A DNA stretch of 64,000 nt, taken from positions 62,001 through 126,000 of the forward strand of contig JANYCZ010000004.1 of the NCBI GenBank assembly GCA_025360015.1, written 5' to 3'. This stretch comes from Verrucomicrobiota bacterium (GTDB lineage: Bacteria; Verrucomicrobiota; Verrucomicrobiia; Verrucomicrobiales; Verrucomicrobiaceae). The notes under the pieces are model-generated. The model was given only the letters and a program-made list of their open reading frames with translations. It was not told where the DNA came from and did no database searches. A program made the position numbers and the translations under genes. Shown one piece after another: positions 18,233 through 29,203 of this stretch; positions within the stretch are counted from its first letter, which is position 1, and the number at the start of each line of letters is the position of its first letter.

Positions 18233-19636
18233 ATGCCTGCCGCTTTGAAACTCCACGACACCCTGACCCGCACCGACCGTGAGGTGACGCCGCTCGACGG
18301 CAAGACGCTGCGTTTCTACTGCTGCGGCCCCACGGTCTATGGCCCGGCGCATATCGGCAACTTCCGCACCTTTGTGGCGCAGGATGTGATGCGCCGTGTC
18401 GTCGAAGCCTCCGGCACAGCGACTCTTCACGTGCGCAATATCACGGACGTGGACGACAAAACGATCCGTGATTCGCAGAAGGCGGCGCAGACGCTGCTCG
18501 ACTTCACCCAGTGCTGGACGCAGAAGTTTCACACCGACTGCGCTGCGCTGAGCCTGCTGCCGCCGCACATCGAGCCGTCTGCCGTGGCTCACATCTCGCA
18601 GCAGGTGGCGATGATTGAAAAGCTCATCGCTGGTGGGCACGCCTATGCGGCAGCGGATGGCAGCGTGTATTTCCGCGTCTCCTCCTTCAAAGACTACGGC
18701 AGACTCAGCCACCTGGAAGATCGGGAGCTGCGCCTGGGTGCCAGCGAAGCCGCCAGCGCGACCGACAGCGATGAGTACACCAAGGATTCCCTCACCGACT
18801 TCGCCCTATGGAAGGCGCGCAAGCCGGAGGATGGCGAGAATTTCTGGCCCAGCCCCTGGGGGGAAGGCCGGCCTGGCTGGCACCTGGAATGCAGCGCGAT
18901 GATTCTCGAATACCTCGGCGAAGATTTTGACCTGCACAGCGGCGGCGTTGATTTGATCTTCCCGCATCACGAAAACGAGATCGCCCAGAGCTGCTGCAGC
19001 ACGCATGGAAAATTTGCCCACCACTGGATGCATGTGGCGCACCTCATGGTGGATGGCGGCAAGATGAGCAAGAGCATCGGCAATCTCTATACGCTCGAAG
19101 ACCTGGCCAAACGCGGCTACTCGGCGGCGGAGGTGCGCTACGTGCTCATCTCCGGCCACTACCGCGCGCCGCTGAACTTCACCATGCACAGCCTGGATTC
19201 CGCACGGCAGGCGCTGCAAAAGCTGGCGAAAGCCGACAAGGCGCTGGAGCGCGGCACAGCCCCCCTTCCCGCCTCTCCCGGCCCTTTTGCCGAGGCGTGG
19301 GAAACCTTGCTCAACGACCTCAATGTCCCGGGTGCCATCGGTTCCATCTTTGGCGTGCTGAACAAACTCAAGCCCGCAGCGCTCTCCGCCGAGGAAGCCA
19401 CCGCCACGCGCAACGGCCTGCATTTCATGCTGCAGGCCCTCGGCCTCACGCTGCCCGCCATCGCCGATGAAGCCGCTGCTGATGTGCCCGCCGATATCCA
19501 GGCGCTGGCACAGCAGCGCTGGGATGCGAAGCAGGCGAAGGACTGGGCTGCTGCCGACATTTTGAGAAAGCAGCTCGAAGCCGCCGGCTGGCTGATCAAG
19601 GACAGCAAGGAAGGCTTCACGATCATTCCGAAATAA
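18233..19636 (+). CDS. cysS: Cysteinyl-tRNA synthetase
   Basis: A 467-residue class I aminoacyl-tRNA synthetase. [20 protein letters not shown] holds the zinc ligand region (Cys30/31) and the HIGH-type motif HIGN (about residues 40-43). GWHLECSAM and [11 protein letters not shown] supply the remaining zinc ligands, and KMSKSIGN (277-284) is the second ATP-binding signature. The C-terminal part has the DALR-like anticodon-binding helices. It charges tRNA-Cys with cysteine. The ATG lies 42 bases after the minisatellite, so repeat-length changes could affect its 5' untranslated region. Full length and intact. Confidence 0.97.
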   Translation: MPAALKLHDTLTRTDREVTPLDGKTLRFYCCGPTVYGPAHIGNFRTFVAQDVMRRVVEASGTATLHVRNITDVDDKTIRDSQKAAQTLLDFTQCWTQKFHTDCAALSLLPPHIEPSAVAHISQQVAMIEKLIAGGHAYAAADGSVYFRVSSFKDYGRLSHLEDRELRLGASEAASATDSDEYTKDSLTDFALWKARKPEDGENFWPSPWGEGRPGWHLECSAMILEYLGEDFDLHSGGVDLIFPHHENEIAQSCCSTHGKFAHHWMHVAHLMVDGGKMSKSIGNLYTLEDLAKRGYSAAEVRYVLISGHYRAPLNFTMHSLDSARQALQKLAKADKALERGTAPLPASPGPFAEAWETLLNDLNVPGAIGSIFGVLNKLKPAALSAEEATATRNGLHFMLQALGLTLPAIADEAAADVPADIQALAQQRWDAKQAKDWAAADILRKQLEAAGWLIKDSKEGFTIIPK

Positions 19637-19649
19637 GCCAGCCCCCGCC

Positions 19650-21734
19650 TCACGGTGGCGCGGTGATTGAAAGACGCACAAACAGAGCCGTGGCACCATT
19701 GATGGGGATCACGGCCTTTACTTGCTGCGTCGTGCCATTGTCGCTCTGCACGGTCTGCGTCACTCCGGTGTTGCTCCAGCTTCCCACCACCAGCGTGGTG
19801 CTCCACTGCACGGTAAAGACGGTTCCGGCATTGAGCGCGCCCACGCTGCGCGTGTAGGTGTACTCAAAGTTCGTGCCGTTGATCGCAGTCGTCGTCCCCA
19901 GCGTGCTCTCCACGGTGGGATTGAGACCCAGGGCATACTCGACCAGATTGGGGATGCCATCGTTGTCGTAGTCAGCGGTATCGGCGGCGCTGCCACTGTT
20001 GGCCGTGGTGCCGAAATAGGTCTGCCGCCAGTTCTGCAAAGAGGTGAGCGTGGTGAAGGTGGCAACTGGGGTGTACGTGGTGCCAATGCTGTTGGTGGCA
20101 TACGCAGCGAAGGAGTAACCGCTGCCCGCAGTCAGGCTGGAGACGCTGGCAGTGAAGACGCCGGTGGTCCCGCTCGCGGTGACCTTGGCCACTCCAGTGC
20201 CACCGATCTGCGGATTGCTGTTGGTGCTGGTGGGCGAGTAAACAACCCCGCGCTCTGTGATGGTGGAGCCGCCATTGCCCGTCACATTGCCGCCAAGGGT
20301 GGCCGTGGTCGCTGTGATGCTGGCACTGCTGGGAGAGGTCACGGTCGGCGCAGTGCCCGTGCTGAAGGTGGAGACCGGGGTGGTATAGGTGGTGCCGATG
20401 CTGTTGGTGGCATACGCAGCGAACGAGTAGCCGGTGGCCGCAATCAGGCTGGTGACGCTGGTGGTGAAGACGCCGGTGGTGCCGGTTCCGGTGACCTTGA
20501 CCACCCCCGTGCCACCGATCTGCGGATTACTGTTGGTGCTGGTGGGCGAGTAAACGACCCCGCGCTCCGTAATGGGGGAGCCGCCATCGCCCGTCACATT
20601 GCCGCCGAGGGTGGCCGTGGTCGCTGTGATGCCGGCACTGGTGGGCGAGATCACGATCGGCGCATTGACCGGCAGTCCCTGGCTGATGCGTTGGTTGCTG
20701 GAATCCGCGATGAAGAGATTGCCGCTACCATCCACCGCCACTGCGGTGGGCAGGAAAAATCTGGCAGCGGTGCCGAGGCCTGCCGCGCTGCCGCTGCTGC
20801 CTGCAGTGCCTCCGATGGTGGTTACCACGCCCCCAGTGGCGATTTTGCGGATGGTCTCGTTCACCGTATCCGCCACATAGAGAGTGCCGCTGCTGTCCAC
20901 CGTCACTCCGTCGGGACTTTTAAAGCGTGCGCCGCTGCCTGTGCCATCCAGGCTGCCACTCAAGCCTGCCGTTCCGGCCACCGTGCTGGCCACTCCGCCG
21001 CTGGTCACCATGCGGATCGTGTGATTGCCGGTGTCAGCCACATAGACATTGCCGCTGCTGTCCACCGCCACGCCGCTGGGGGAACTAAACCGCGCTAGGC
21101 TGCCGGTGTTGTCTGAGCTGCCCGTTTGCCCCGCGAAACCTGCCAGCGTGCTCACCACTCCTGCACTGGTGATCATGCGGATCGTGTGATTGCCGGTGTC
21201 GGCCACATAGACATTCCCGTTGCTGTCCACCGCGACTGCCGAGGGGGAGCTAAACCGTGCGGCGGGACCGGTGTTGTCCGTGCTGCCTGTAAAGCCCGCC
21301 TGACCCGCCAGGGTGGTGACCGCGCCGGCGCTGGTAATCTTTCGAATGGTATGATTGCCGGTGTCCGCCACATACACGGTGCCGTTGTGATCCACTGCCA
21401 GACCAAAAGGAGCCTTGAACCGGGCGGAGGTGCCAGTGGTGTTGTCATTGCTGCCAGTAAACCCCGCAAAACCGGCCATGGTACTGGACGTCCCACCACT
21501 GGTGATCATGCGGATCGTGTTGTTGCTGGTGTCAGCCACATACACGTTGCCGCTGCTGTCCACCGCCACGCCGCAGGGGCCTTTAAAACGCGCCGAGGTG
21601 CCGTTCCCATCCACACTACCAGAGAAGGTTGGGGAGCCGGCAAAGTTGTTCCATTGATATTGCTGGGCTTGGACGGCAGGCGCCCCAAGGAGGCTTAAAA
21701 TCAGAAACACTGAAAGTTTGAGATAATTCTTCAT
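19650..21734 (-). CDS. Secreted NHL-repeat propeller protein with Fn3-like duplicates
   Basis: A 694-residue protein with signal peptide MKNYLKLSVFLILSLLGAPAVQA. Six NHL repeats follow (about residues 25-350), each with a GVAVDSSGNVYVADTGNHTIR-like core; they form a beta-propeller. Two near-identical modules of about 104 residues come next (from about 365 and 469; core TATTATLGGNVTG..ITERGVVYSPTS). The C-terminal region has DYDNDGIPNLVEYALGLNP, the tail common on verrucomicrobial secreted proteins, and ends RLSITAPP. The duplicates are also very similar at DNA level (period about 312 bases), so they are recent. It is probably a surface or extracellular binding protein; the ligand is unknown. 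Confidence 0.85.
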   Translation of the reverse strand: MKNYLKLSVFLILSLLGAPAVQAQQYQWNNFAGSPTFSGSVDGNGTSARFKGPCGVAVDSSGNVYVADTSNNTIRMITSGGTSSTMAGFAGFTGSNDNTTGTSARFKAPFGLAVDHNGTVYVADTGNHTIRKITSAGAVTTLAGQAGFTGSTDNTGPAARFSSPSAVAVDSNGNVYVADTGNHTIRMITSAGVVSTLAGFAGQTGSSDNTGSLARFSSPSGVAVDSSGNVYVADTGNHTIRMVTSGGVASTVAGTAGLSGSLDGTGSGARFKSPDGVTVDSSGTLYVADTVNETIRKIATGGVVTTIGGTAGSSGSAAGLGTAARFFLPTAVAVDGSGNLFIADSSNQRISQGLPVNAPIVISPTSAGITATTATLGGNVTGDGGSPITERGVVYSPTSTNSNPQIGGTGVVKVTGTGTTGVFTTSVTSLIAATGYSFAAYATNSIGTTYTTPVSTFSTGTAPTVTSPSSASITATTATLGGNVTGNGGSTITERGVVYSPTSTNSNPQIGGTGVAKVTASGTTGVFTASVSSLTAGSGYSFAAYATNSIGTTYTPVATFTTLTSLQNWRQTYFGTTANSGSAADTADYDNDGIPNLVEYALGLNPTVESTLGTTTAINGTNFEYTYTRSVGALNAGTVFTVQWSTTLVVGSWSNTGVTQTVQSDNGTTQQVKAVIPINGATALFVRLSITAPP

Positions 21735-22061
21735 GGTATGAATCAGGGCAAAGCTCGGGGCGAGCAGACCATCCAGCCATGGCGGCAGCGGTTGGGGCTA
21801 TGCGATCGTTCGCCTGCTTTCCATATACGTACCATCTGCGACCAATAGCACGACGAAGCTCCACACACTTCAATAGGCATCCATCCTATGATAAAAGAAC
21901 CCGCCCGCCATTTGCTTGGACGCATCCAAAAAATCAGGCCTCCATGGCACTGAAGACAAATCGCTACGGCAGCTTCACGTCTCTGGGGCTCGTGGTGATT
22001 TTTGTTTTGCTTTTTTCGGCTGGGCGGAAGAAAAATCTTCATTAATTGCTCCTGCTTTACC

Positions 22062-22664
22062 ATGAAACACATCGCCCTGCTCCTCGCCCTCGCCGTTTCC
22101 ACCCTCCATGCCGAAGACTGGCGGCCGGAGAAGGGATTCACCTCGCTGTTCAATGGCAGGGATCTCACTGGCTGGTGCTTCCGCGCCAAAACGGACAAGA
22201 AAGACCCGAACCCCGGTGAGATCATCGAGAAGCTTGATGGCAAGGCCGAGGCCGCCGATGCAGGCCGCTACGTTGTTAAAGAGGGCGTCATCGCCGTGAC
22301 CTTCCCCACGGAGATGGACAAGCTCACCGGACAGATTTACACCCAGGCGGAGTTCCCGAAGGACTTCATCCTGAAACTGGAATTCCGCGCCAGTGTGAAT
22401 GCGGACAGCGGTATCTTCATCCGCAAGCCGCAGCTCCAATGCCGCGACTACCTGGTGGCCGGTCCTTACAAGAATCTGAAGAAGTACAAGCCGCAGGAGT
22501 GGAACCAGATCGTCATCGAGGCCAAGCACGGCTTCGCGCATTGCACCTGCAACGGCGAAGATCTCGAACTCGCACTGCTGCTGCCGCCGCACGGCCCCAT
22601 CGGCCTCGAAGGTGATCGCGGCGTGATGGAGTACCGGCATATTCAGATCATGGAGCTGGAGTGA
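22062..22664 (+). CDS. DUF1080 (3-keto-disaccharide hydrolase-like) secreted protein
   Basis: A 200-residue protein. The start at 22062 is preferred to the upstream ATG because it opens the signal peptide MKHIALLLALAVSTLHA. The mature part GFTSLFNGRDLTGWCFRAKT is the DUF1080 signature, followed by jelly-roll strands (FILKLEFRASVNADSGIFIRK, EWNQIVIEAKHGFAHCTCNGE). The domain is concanavalin-like; some members hydrolyse 3-keto-glycosides and others only bind carbohydrate. It is very common in Verrucomicrobia and Planctomycetes. It is divergent from the NHL gene across a 327-base spacer in which I see no other feature. Confidence 0.88.
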   Translation: MKHIALLLALAVSTLHAEDWRPEKGFTSLFNGRDLTGWCFRAKTDKKDPNPGEIIEKLDGKAEAADAGRYVVKEGVIAVTFPTEMDKLTGQIYTQAEFPKDFILKLEFRASVNADSGIFIRKPQLQCRDYLVAGPYKNLKKYKPQEWNQIVIEAKHGFAHCTCNGEDLELALLLPPHGPIGLEGDRGVMEYRHIQIMELE

Positions 22665-22676
22665 ATCTGGGGCGGA

Positions 22677-22741
22677 TGATTTATGATTTACGATTGATGA
22701 TTTGGACGAGGCCATGCGCTCCGCCTCATAAATCATAAATG
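22677..22741. repeat. Miniature ATTTATGATT inverted repeat
   Basis: ATTTATGATTTACGATT (about 22679-22695) continues with GATGATTTGG and is followed, after about 22 bases, by the inverted arm CATAAATCATAAATG. The left arm matches the ends of the four-helix-bundle element at 56441 and the repeat at 46191, so this may be an internally deleted copy. It lies just after the DUF1080 gene. Confidence 0.65.
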
Positions 22742-22815
22742 CCCGCGCCTCTGTGCTAGATAGGCTCTCCTGGGGTAGTATAATACGGAGCTTCTCAGAC
22801 AGCCTGCCCCCCTCA

Positions 22816-24132
22816 ATGAAACAACTTCACCGTCGTCAATTCCTGCGCGATCTCGGCATTTCCGCCGGGGCCCTGCCCTTCCTTGCCGGACTGCCGAGCA
22901 TCACGGGGGCCCCTGTCCCGCAGCGGAAGCAGCGGCTGATCATCATGTTCTCGCCGAACGGGACGCTGCCGAATGAGTTCTGGCCGGATCAGGAAGGCGC
23001 GGATTTCAGCTTTAAATCCATCCTCAAGCCGCTGGAGCCGTTCAAGCAGCAGATGCTCGTTCTGCACGGCATCGCCAACAAAGTGCAGGGCGATGGCGAC
23101 AGCCACATGCGCGGCATGAGCTGCCTGCTCACCTGCGATGAACTGCTCAAGGGCAACATCATGGGCGGCGGCGGCAATCCTGCGGGCTGGGCCAGCAACA
23201 TCTCGATCGATCAGGAGCTGAAGAACTTCCTGCAAAGCCGTGCGGAGACGAAGACGCGCTTTGGCTCGCTGGAGTTTGGCGTGGCGGTGCCGGAGCGCGC
23301 GGACCCGTGGACGCGCATGAGTTATGCCGGTGGGAACCAGCCCGTGGCGCCGATTGATGATCCGCATCAGATTTTGAAGAAAGTCTATGGTCGAATGAAG
23401 GACAAGGACAGCCTCGTCAGCATCCTGGATGATGTGCGCGAAGATTTGAAACGGGTGTCGTCAAAACTCAGCGCGCGTGATAAGGCGCTGCTGGACCAGC
23501 ACATGACGCTGGTGCGCAGCATGGAGCAGGACCTGGCCGATGCCGACAAGCAGGGCAAGCTGGCACATGCCGTGCCGCAGGTGGACCCGAGCATCGAACT
23601 GGTGAACGACAATACGCCGCAGATCAGCCGCATCCAGATCGACCTGCTGGTGAACTCGCTGGCCAATGACATGGCGCGCATCGGCACGCTGCAGTACATG
23701 CGCTCCGTGGGCATGGCGCAGATGCGCTGGCTCGGCATCCAAGAGGGGCACCACTCTCTCTCACACGATCCAGACGACAAGAAGGAGAGCTACGACAAGC
23801 TCATCAAGATCAACACCTGGTTTGCCGGTGAGTTTGCCTACCTGGCCAAGCGTCTGAGCGAAACGCCCGAAGCCACGGGCGGCGGCAGCATGCTGGACAA
23901 TACTCTCCTGGTCTGGACGAATGAACTCGGCAAGGGCAACAGCCACACGCTCGACAACATTCCCTACATCATGATCGGTGGTGGCAGCGGCTTCAAAATG
24001 GGTCGCAGCCTGAAATTCACCAAGGCCGCGCACAACCGCCTCTGGATGTCCGTCGCCCAGTCGATGGGCCACGATTTGCAGACCTTCGGCAAGAAGGAGC
24101 TATGCGAAGGCGGGGCGTTAAATCTGGCTTAA
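22816..24132 (+). CDS. DUF1552 Tat-exported protein
   Basis: A 438-residue protein starting at the ATG of MKQLHRRQFLRDLGISAGALP, which contains a twin-arginine export motif (RRQFL). The frame is open 21 codons upstream, but that would bury the signal. The body matches the DUF1552 pattern: RLIIMFSPNGTLPNEFWP, LHGIANKVQGDGDSHMRGMSCLLT, GWASNISIDQEL, HHSLSHDPD and WTNELGKGNSHTLDNIPY. The family belongs to the alkaline-phosphatase/sulfatase-like group and usually accompanies DUF1592 or DUF1588 cytochrome-type genes in PVC bacteria; none is beside it here. The conserved His and Asp residues suggest a metal site. Function unknown. Confidence 0.9.
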   Translation: MKQLHRRQFLRDLGISAGALPFLAGLPSITGAPVPQRKQRLIIMFSPNGTLPNEFWPDQEGADFSFKSILKPLEPFKQQMLVLHGIANKVQGDGDSHMRGMSCLLTCDELLKGNIMGGGGNPAGWASNISIDQELKNFLQSRAETKTRFGSLEFGVAVPERADPWTRMSYAGGNQPVAPIDDPHQILKKVYGRMKDKDSLVSILDDVREDLKRVSSKLSARDKALLDQHMTLVRSMEQDLADADKQGKLAHAVPQVDPSIELVNDNTPQISRIQIDLLVNSLANDMARIGTLQYMRSVGMAQMRWLGIQEGHHSLSHDPDDKKESYDKLIKINTWFAGEFAYLAKRLSETPEATGGGSMLDNTLLVWTNELGKGNSHTLDNIPYIMIGGGSGFKMGRSLKFTKAAHNRLWMSVAQSMGHDLQTFGKKELCEGGALNLA

Positions 24133-24243
24133 ACAGCCTGCCGATAAACTCCGAAATCAATCCACCTCCGTCCGCCTCAAGCGCGGGGGGCCTCGAACCG
24201 GCGCTTGCAAAGCACGCCAAACTCGCCAAGGAAACACGCTCTT

Positions 24244-24813
24244 ATGCCAGCCACCCCAGTTATCAATCTCCGCAAGGGACATGCCGTCCGCCACAACAAC
24301 GACGTCTGCGTCGTCACCGACACGGAACTCAAGACGCCGCCTCGCATGGCTTCGTTCGTGCAGATGTCCGTCCGCAGCATCACCATCGGCAAGATGTACA
24401 ACCTGCGCATGACTTCCAATGAGTCGCTCGAATCCGTAAACCTCGTCCGCGACAACCACGAATTCAGCTACAAGGACGGCGACGGCTACCACTTCATCCA
24501 CCCGGAAACGTTTGAAGACGTGCTCATCGGTGAGGACAAGCTCGACGCCAAGACCCGCGGCTACCTCATCGAAGGCCAGAAGTACCTCGTCGTCTTTGCC
24601 GATGACGTCGTCGCTGGCATCGAGCTGCCAGCCAACATCATCATGGAAATCACCGACAGCCCTGCCGGTGTGAAGGGTGACTCCGCCAACAACGTGTATA
24701 AGGAAGCCACCACCGAGTCCGGCATGCGCGTGCAGGTCCCTCTCTTCATCGGCCCTGGCGACAAGATCAGCATCAAGACCGAAGACGGCACCTACCTCGG
24801 CCGCGCGAACTGA
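24244..24813 (+). CDS. efp: Elongation factor P with arginine at the tip (R34)
   Basis: A 189-residue protein, start MPATPVINLRKGHAVRHNND. The three beta-barrel domains of EF-P are present, ending in MRVQVPLFIGPGDKISIKTEDGTYLGRAN. EF-P relieves ribosome stalling at polyproline. The residue modified in E. coli (Lys34 in KPGKGQAF) aligns with Arg34 here (KTPPRMASF). Arg-type EF-Ps of proteobacteria are rhamnosylated by EarP; no modification enzyme (EpmA/B/C, EarP, YmfI) is encoded in the window. An in-frame start 13 codons upstream was rejected as it adds unrelated residues. A strong terminator follows. Confidence 0.95.
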   Translation: MPATPVINLRKGHAVRHNNDVCVVTDTELKTPPRMASFVQMSVRSITIGKMYNLRMTSNESLESVNLVRDNHEFSYKDGDGYHFIHPETFEDVLIGEDKLDAKTRGYLIEGQKYLVVFADDVVAGIELPANIIMEITDSPAGVKGDSANNVYKEATTESGMRVQVPLFIGPGDKISIKTEDGTYLGRAN

Positions 24814-24839
24814 GTTGAACTGAGTTCATTGAATCAACG

Positions 24840-24872
24840 AACGCCTGAGTGTGAAAACGCTCAGGCGTTTTT
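24840..24872 (+). terminator. Intrinsic terminator after efp
   Basis: AACGCCTGAG (24840-24849) pairs perfectly with CTCAGGCGTT (24860-24869), and a run of T follows to 24872. The stem also faces the convergent ABC exporter gene. Confidence 0.9.
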
Positions 24873-24884
24873 GCGTTCGGAGGC

Positions 24885-26636
<1,752 letters not shown>

Positions 26637-26671
26637 GAAGGTGAACTAGACGAGCCAGGTGGCGGATTGAT

Positions 26672-27973
26672 TCAACCAACGAGATGCACCTGCGGCATGG
26701 GCACCACGAATTTGCCGCCACGGGCGAGGAAGTCCGTCTCACGCTTGAGGAACTCGGGCATGAAGTGCCATGGCAGCACGAGGTAGTAGTCGGGCTTGGC
26801 GGCGCGGGATTCTTCTTCGGAGATGATCTTGATCTGGGTGCCAATGGTGTAGCTGCCCCACTTGATCGGATTGCGGTCTGCGATGGCAGATACGAGATCG
26901 GAGGTGACGTTGCAGAACTGCAGCGTGGTGCTGCCCTTGGTGGAGGCACCGTAGCCGTGCACCACTTTGCCTTCGGCTTTGGCCTTCTTGAGGAAGGTGG
27001 TGAGATCAAGGCGGATGCGCTCGATGTTGTCGCGGAAGACGGCGTAGGGTGCGTCGGAATCCAGCGCCATTTCAAACTCGCGGATGCGCAGGTCCTGCAC
27101 GCGGGCGGCGGCTTCGGCGGAAGGCTTGACCTGGCCGGCATTGGCCACCACGAGGCGGAAGCTGCCGCCGTTCACGTCGTTGAGATGCACGTCGATGACT
27201 TCGAGGCCGTGGTCGCCAAAGAGTCGCTCCAGCACGGCGAGGGAGTAGTACTCCAGGTGCTCGTGGCAGATGGTGTCGAAGCTGTTGATGTCGAGCATCG
27301 CAGGCAGGTAGCTCTGCTCCAGGATCCAGATGCCATCGGTGGCAAGGACATCGGCGATGTCCTGCACGAAGGCGTGGGGATTCTCCAGGTCATAGAACAT
27401 GGAGATGCTGGTCACGACGCGGGCCTTCTCCGTGGCGTGCACGCTTTTGAAAGCATGTGCGGTGAAGAAATCGTTCACGACTTCAAAGCCCTTGGCGCGT
27501 GCCTTGAGGGCGACGTCTGAGGGATCAATGCCGATGTGCCGCAGGCCCTGCGTCTTGTAGCTGGAAAGCAGCGTGCCGTCGTTGCAGCCGATGTCGAGCA
27601 CGATGTCCTTGGCACGCAGGCTGACGGTCTGCTCCACCAGCGCGGTGATGCCCGTGAGATTGTCGATCATGGACTGATTGATGCCGGACTCGTAGTAGTA
27701 GCGGTGGTAGAGCACCTTCGGCGGCACGGAGTGGCGCATCTGCACCAGGCCGCAGGCGTTTTCATCCTGCGAGGGGTCGCAGCGCACGAGATCGAGCGGG
27801 ACTTTGCGCTTGATGAGCGCGCTGCCATCCGCACTGGCCAGCACCCCGCCGATGAATTGATCCCCAAGGCTGACGACAGGAGTGAGGCTGCGTGAGCCGC
27901 AAATACGACAGGTGTTGCGAGTGATGAGGACGGGGCGGAAAGCTTGGATGGCCATGGGTGCCTCAATTGGCAT
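26672..27973 (-). CDS. NDP-sugar C-methyltransferase-like protein (zinc domain + SAM domain)
   Basis: A 433-residue protein in three parts. The N-terminal zinc-binding domain has Cys22, Cys25, Cys65 and Cys74. The SAM-binding domain carries VLDIGCNDGTLL (125-136). The C-terminal domain contains VHGYGASTKGSTTLQFC and PDYYLVLPWHFMPEFLKRE. This architecture is that of TylC3/NovU-type sugar C-methyltransferases, which methylate keto-deoxy sugar nucleotides; many glycan-cluster homologs have other sugar substrates. It lies between the fcl gene and the ABC exporter, all leftward, supporting a role in making an unusual surface sugar. The start is either 27973 or six codons later (MAIQAFRP). Confidence 0.87.
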   Translation of the reverse strand: MPIEAPMAIQAFRPVLITRNTCRICGSRSLTPVVSLGDQFIGGVLASADGSALIKRKVPLDLVRCDPSQDENACGLVQMRHSVPPKVLYHRYYYESGINQSMIDNLTGITALVEQTVSLRAKDIVLDIGCNDGTLLSSYKTQGLRHIGIDPSDVALKARAKGFEVVNDFFTAHAFKSVHATEKARVVTSISMFYDLENPHAFVQDIADVLATDGIWILEQSYLPAMLDINSFDTICHEHLEYYSLAVLERLFGDHGLEVIDVHLNDVNGGSFRLVVANAGQVKPSAEAAARVQDLRIREFEMALDSDAPYAVFRDNIERIRLDLTTFLKKAKAEGKVVHGYGASTKGSTTLQFCNVTSDLVSAIADRNPIKWGSYTIGTQIKIISEEESRAAKPDYYLVLPWHFMPEFLKRETDFLARGGKFVVPMPQVHLVG

Positions 27974-28013
27974 GGCTGTGCTGGCGTGTCCAGCCAGACT
28001 TCACGCGGTGAGA

Positions 28014-28958
28014 TCAGACCCGGGCGGTCGCGCGGTTGTCAAGAAACCACTGGTAGGTGCTGGCCACGCCTTCACGGAAGTCGGTGCTGGCCTTCCAGCC
28101 CATCTTTTCCATGCGGCTGACATCCAGCAGGCGCCGCGGATTTCCGTCCGGCTGCGTGGTGTCCCAGCAGATCTCACCATGATAACCGACGATCTCGCTG
28201 ATCATCTCCGCCAGTTCGCGGATGCTCACCTCCCAGCCGCAGCCGATGTTGACGATGTCCGGGCTGCTGTAGTTTTCCAGCAGGAAGGCGCATGCGGAGG
28301 CCAGATCCTCCACAAAAAGAAATTCGCGCTTGGGATTGCCACTGCCCCAGAGGGTGACGCTTGGCTTGTTTTGCAGCTTGGCCTCATGAAAGCGCCGGAT
28401 CAGGGAAGGCAGCACATGGGAGTGCTCCGGGTCAAAGTTGTCGTAGGGGCCGTACAAATTCGCCGGCATGCCGCAGATGAAATCACGCCCATGCTGATGG
28501 CGGTAGCCCTGGCAGAGCTTGATGCCCGCGATCTTGGCGATGCCATATGGCGCATTCGTCTCCTCCATCGGCCCGGTGAGCAGGCTGTCTTCACGGATGG
28601 GCATCTCCACCACCTTGGGGTAGATGCAGGTGCTGCCCAGAAAGAGAACCTTCTGCGTGTCAAAGCGGTGCGCCGCAGACAGCACGCTGTTTTGAATCTG
28701 TAGATTGTTGAGAAGGAAATCGACCGGATGCGTGTAGCTGGCCTTGATGCCGCCCACCGTTGCCGCTGCCAGGATCACCTGATCAGGCCTCTCTGCCGCA
28801 AAGAAAGCATCCGTGGCATGCGGGTCACGCAGATCCAGCTCCGCACGCGTGCGGGTGATGATCTGCCATTCCGGCTTGTTGGCGTAGTGACGCAGCAACG
28901 CACGTCCAACAAGCCCCTGATGCCCGGTGATGAAAAGTTTGCCGCGTGATGAAGCCAT
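28014..28958 (-). CDS. fcl: GDP-L-fucose synthase
   Basis: A 314-residue short-chain dehydrogenase of the WcaG/Fcl type, starting MASSRGKLFITGHQGLVGRA, where Gly12, Gly15 and Gly18 bind NADPH. The catalytic residues are Ser109 (GSTCIYP), Tyr138 and Lys142 (YGIAK). NLYGPYDNFDPEHSHVLPSLIRRFHEAK is typical of Fcl. The enzyme epimerises and reduces GDP-4-keto-6-deoxymannose to GDP-L-fucose; the preceding enzyme Gmd is not in the window. The open frame extends 38 codons upstream but without homologous sequence. It is the first gene of the leftward glycan set. Confidence 0.93.
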   Translation of the reverse strand: MASSRGKLFITGHQGLVGRALLRHYANKPEWQIITRTRAELDLRDPHATDAFFAAERPDQVILAAATVGGIKASYTHPVDFLLNNLQIQNSVLSAAHRFDTQKVLFLGSTCIYPKVVEMPIREDSLLTGPMEETNAPYGIAKIAGIKLCQGYRHQHGRDFICGMPANLYGPYDNFDPEHSHVLPSLIRRFHEAKLQNKPSVTLWGSGNPKREFLFVEDLASACAFLLENYSSPDIVNIGCGWEVSIRELAEMISEIVGYHGEICWDTTQPDGNPRRLLDVSRMEKMGWKASTDFREGVASTYQWFLDNRATARV

Positions 28959-29128
28959 GCATTCATGCCTAGCGGATGAGGTTGCACTGTCCAGCAGAGC
29001 TTCATTTTCCAGCGACAATGACGTGAGCGTGAAGTCGCATACGCGGCACCACGTCAGGATACATGATGCCATTCAAAACAGTTCTAAACTTTGCTGAACT
29101 GCCCCGGCCACCACTCTCATGATGAGAG

Positions 29129-29203
29129 TGGCGACCCCTACGAGAATCGAACTCGTGTCGCATCCGTGAAAGGGATGTGTCCTAACCGCTAGACGAAGGG
29201 GTC
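29129..29203 (-). tRNA. tRNA-Glu (anticodon TTC)
   Basis: Read leftward: acceptor GACCCCT, D-arm with TCTAGCGGTTAGGAC, anticodon loop CTTTCAC with TTC, T-arm ACGAGTTCGATTCTCGT, 3' acceptor AGGGGTC, discriminator G and encoded CCA. A palindrome CCACTCTCATGATGAGAGTGG (29111-29131) overlaps the CCA end and may aid termination or processing. Confidence 0.97.

Noticed and set aside
17823-18712. Open frames encoding repeated MLDAGCW or SSIQHPA peptides
   Set aside because: They are translations of the 7-bp minisatellite, which stays open in several frames. They overlap tmRNA and cysS on either strand.
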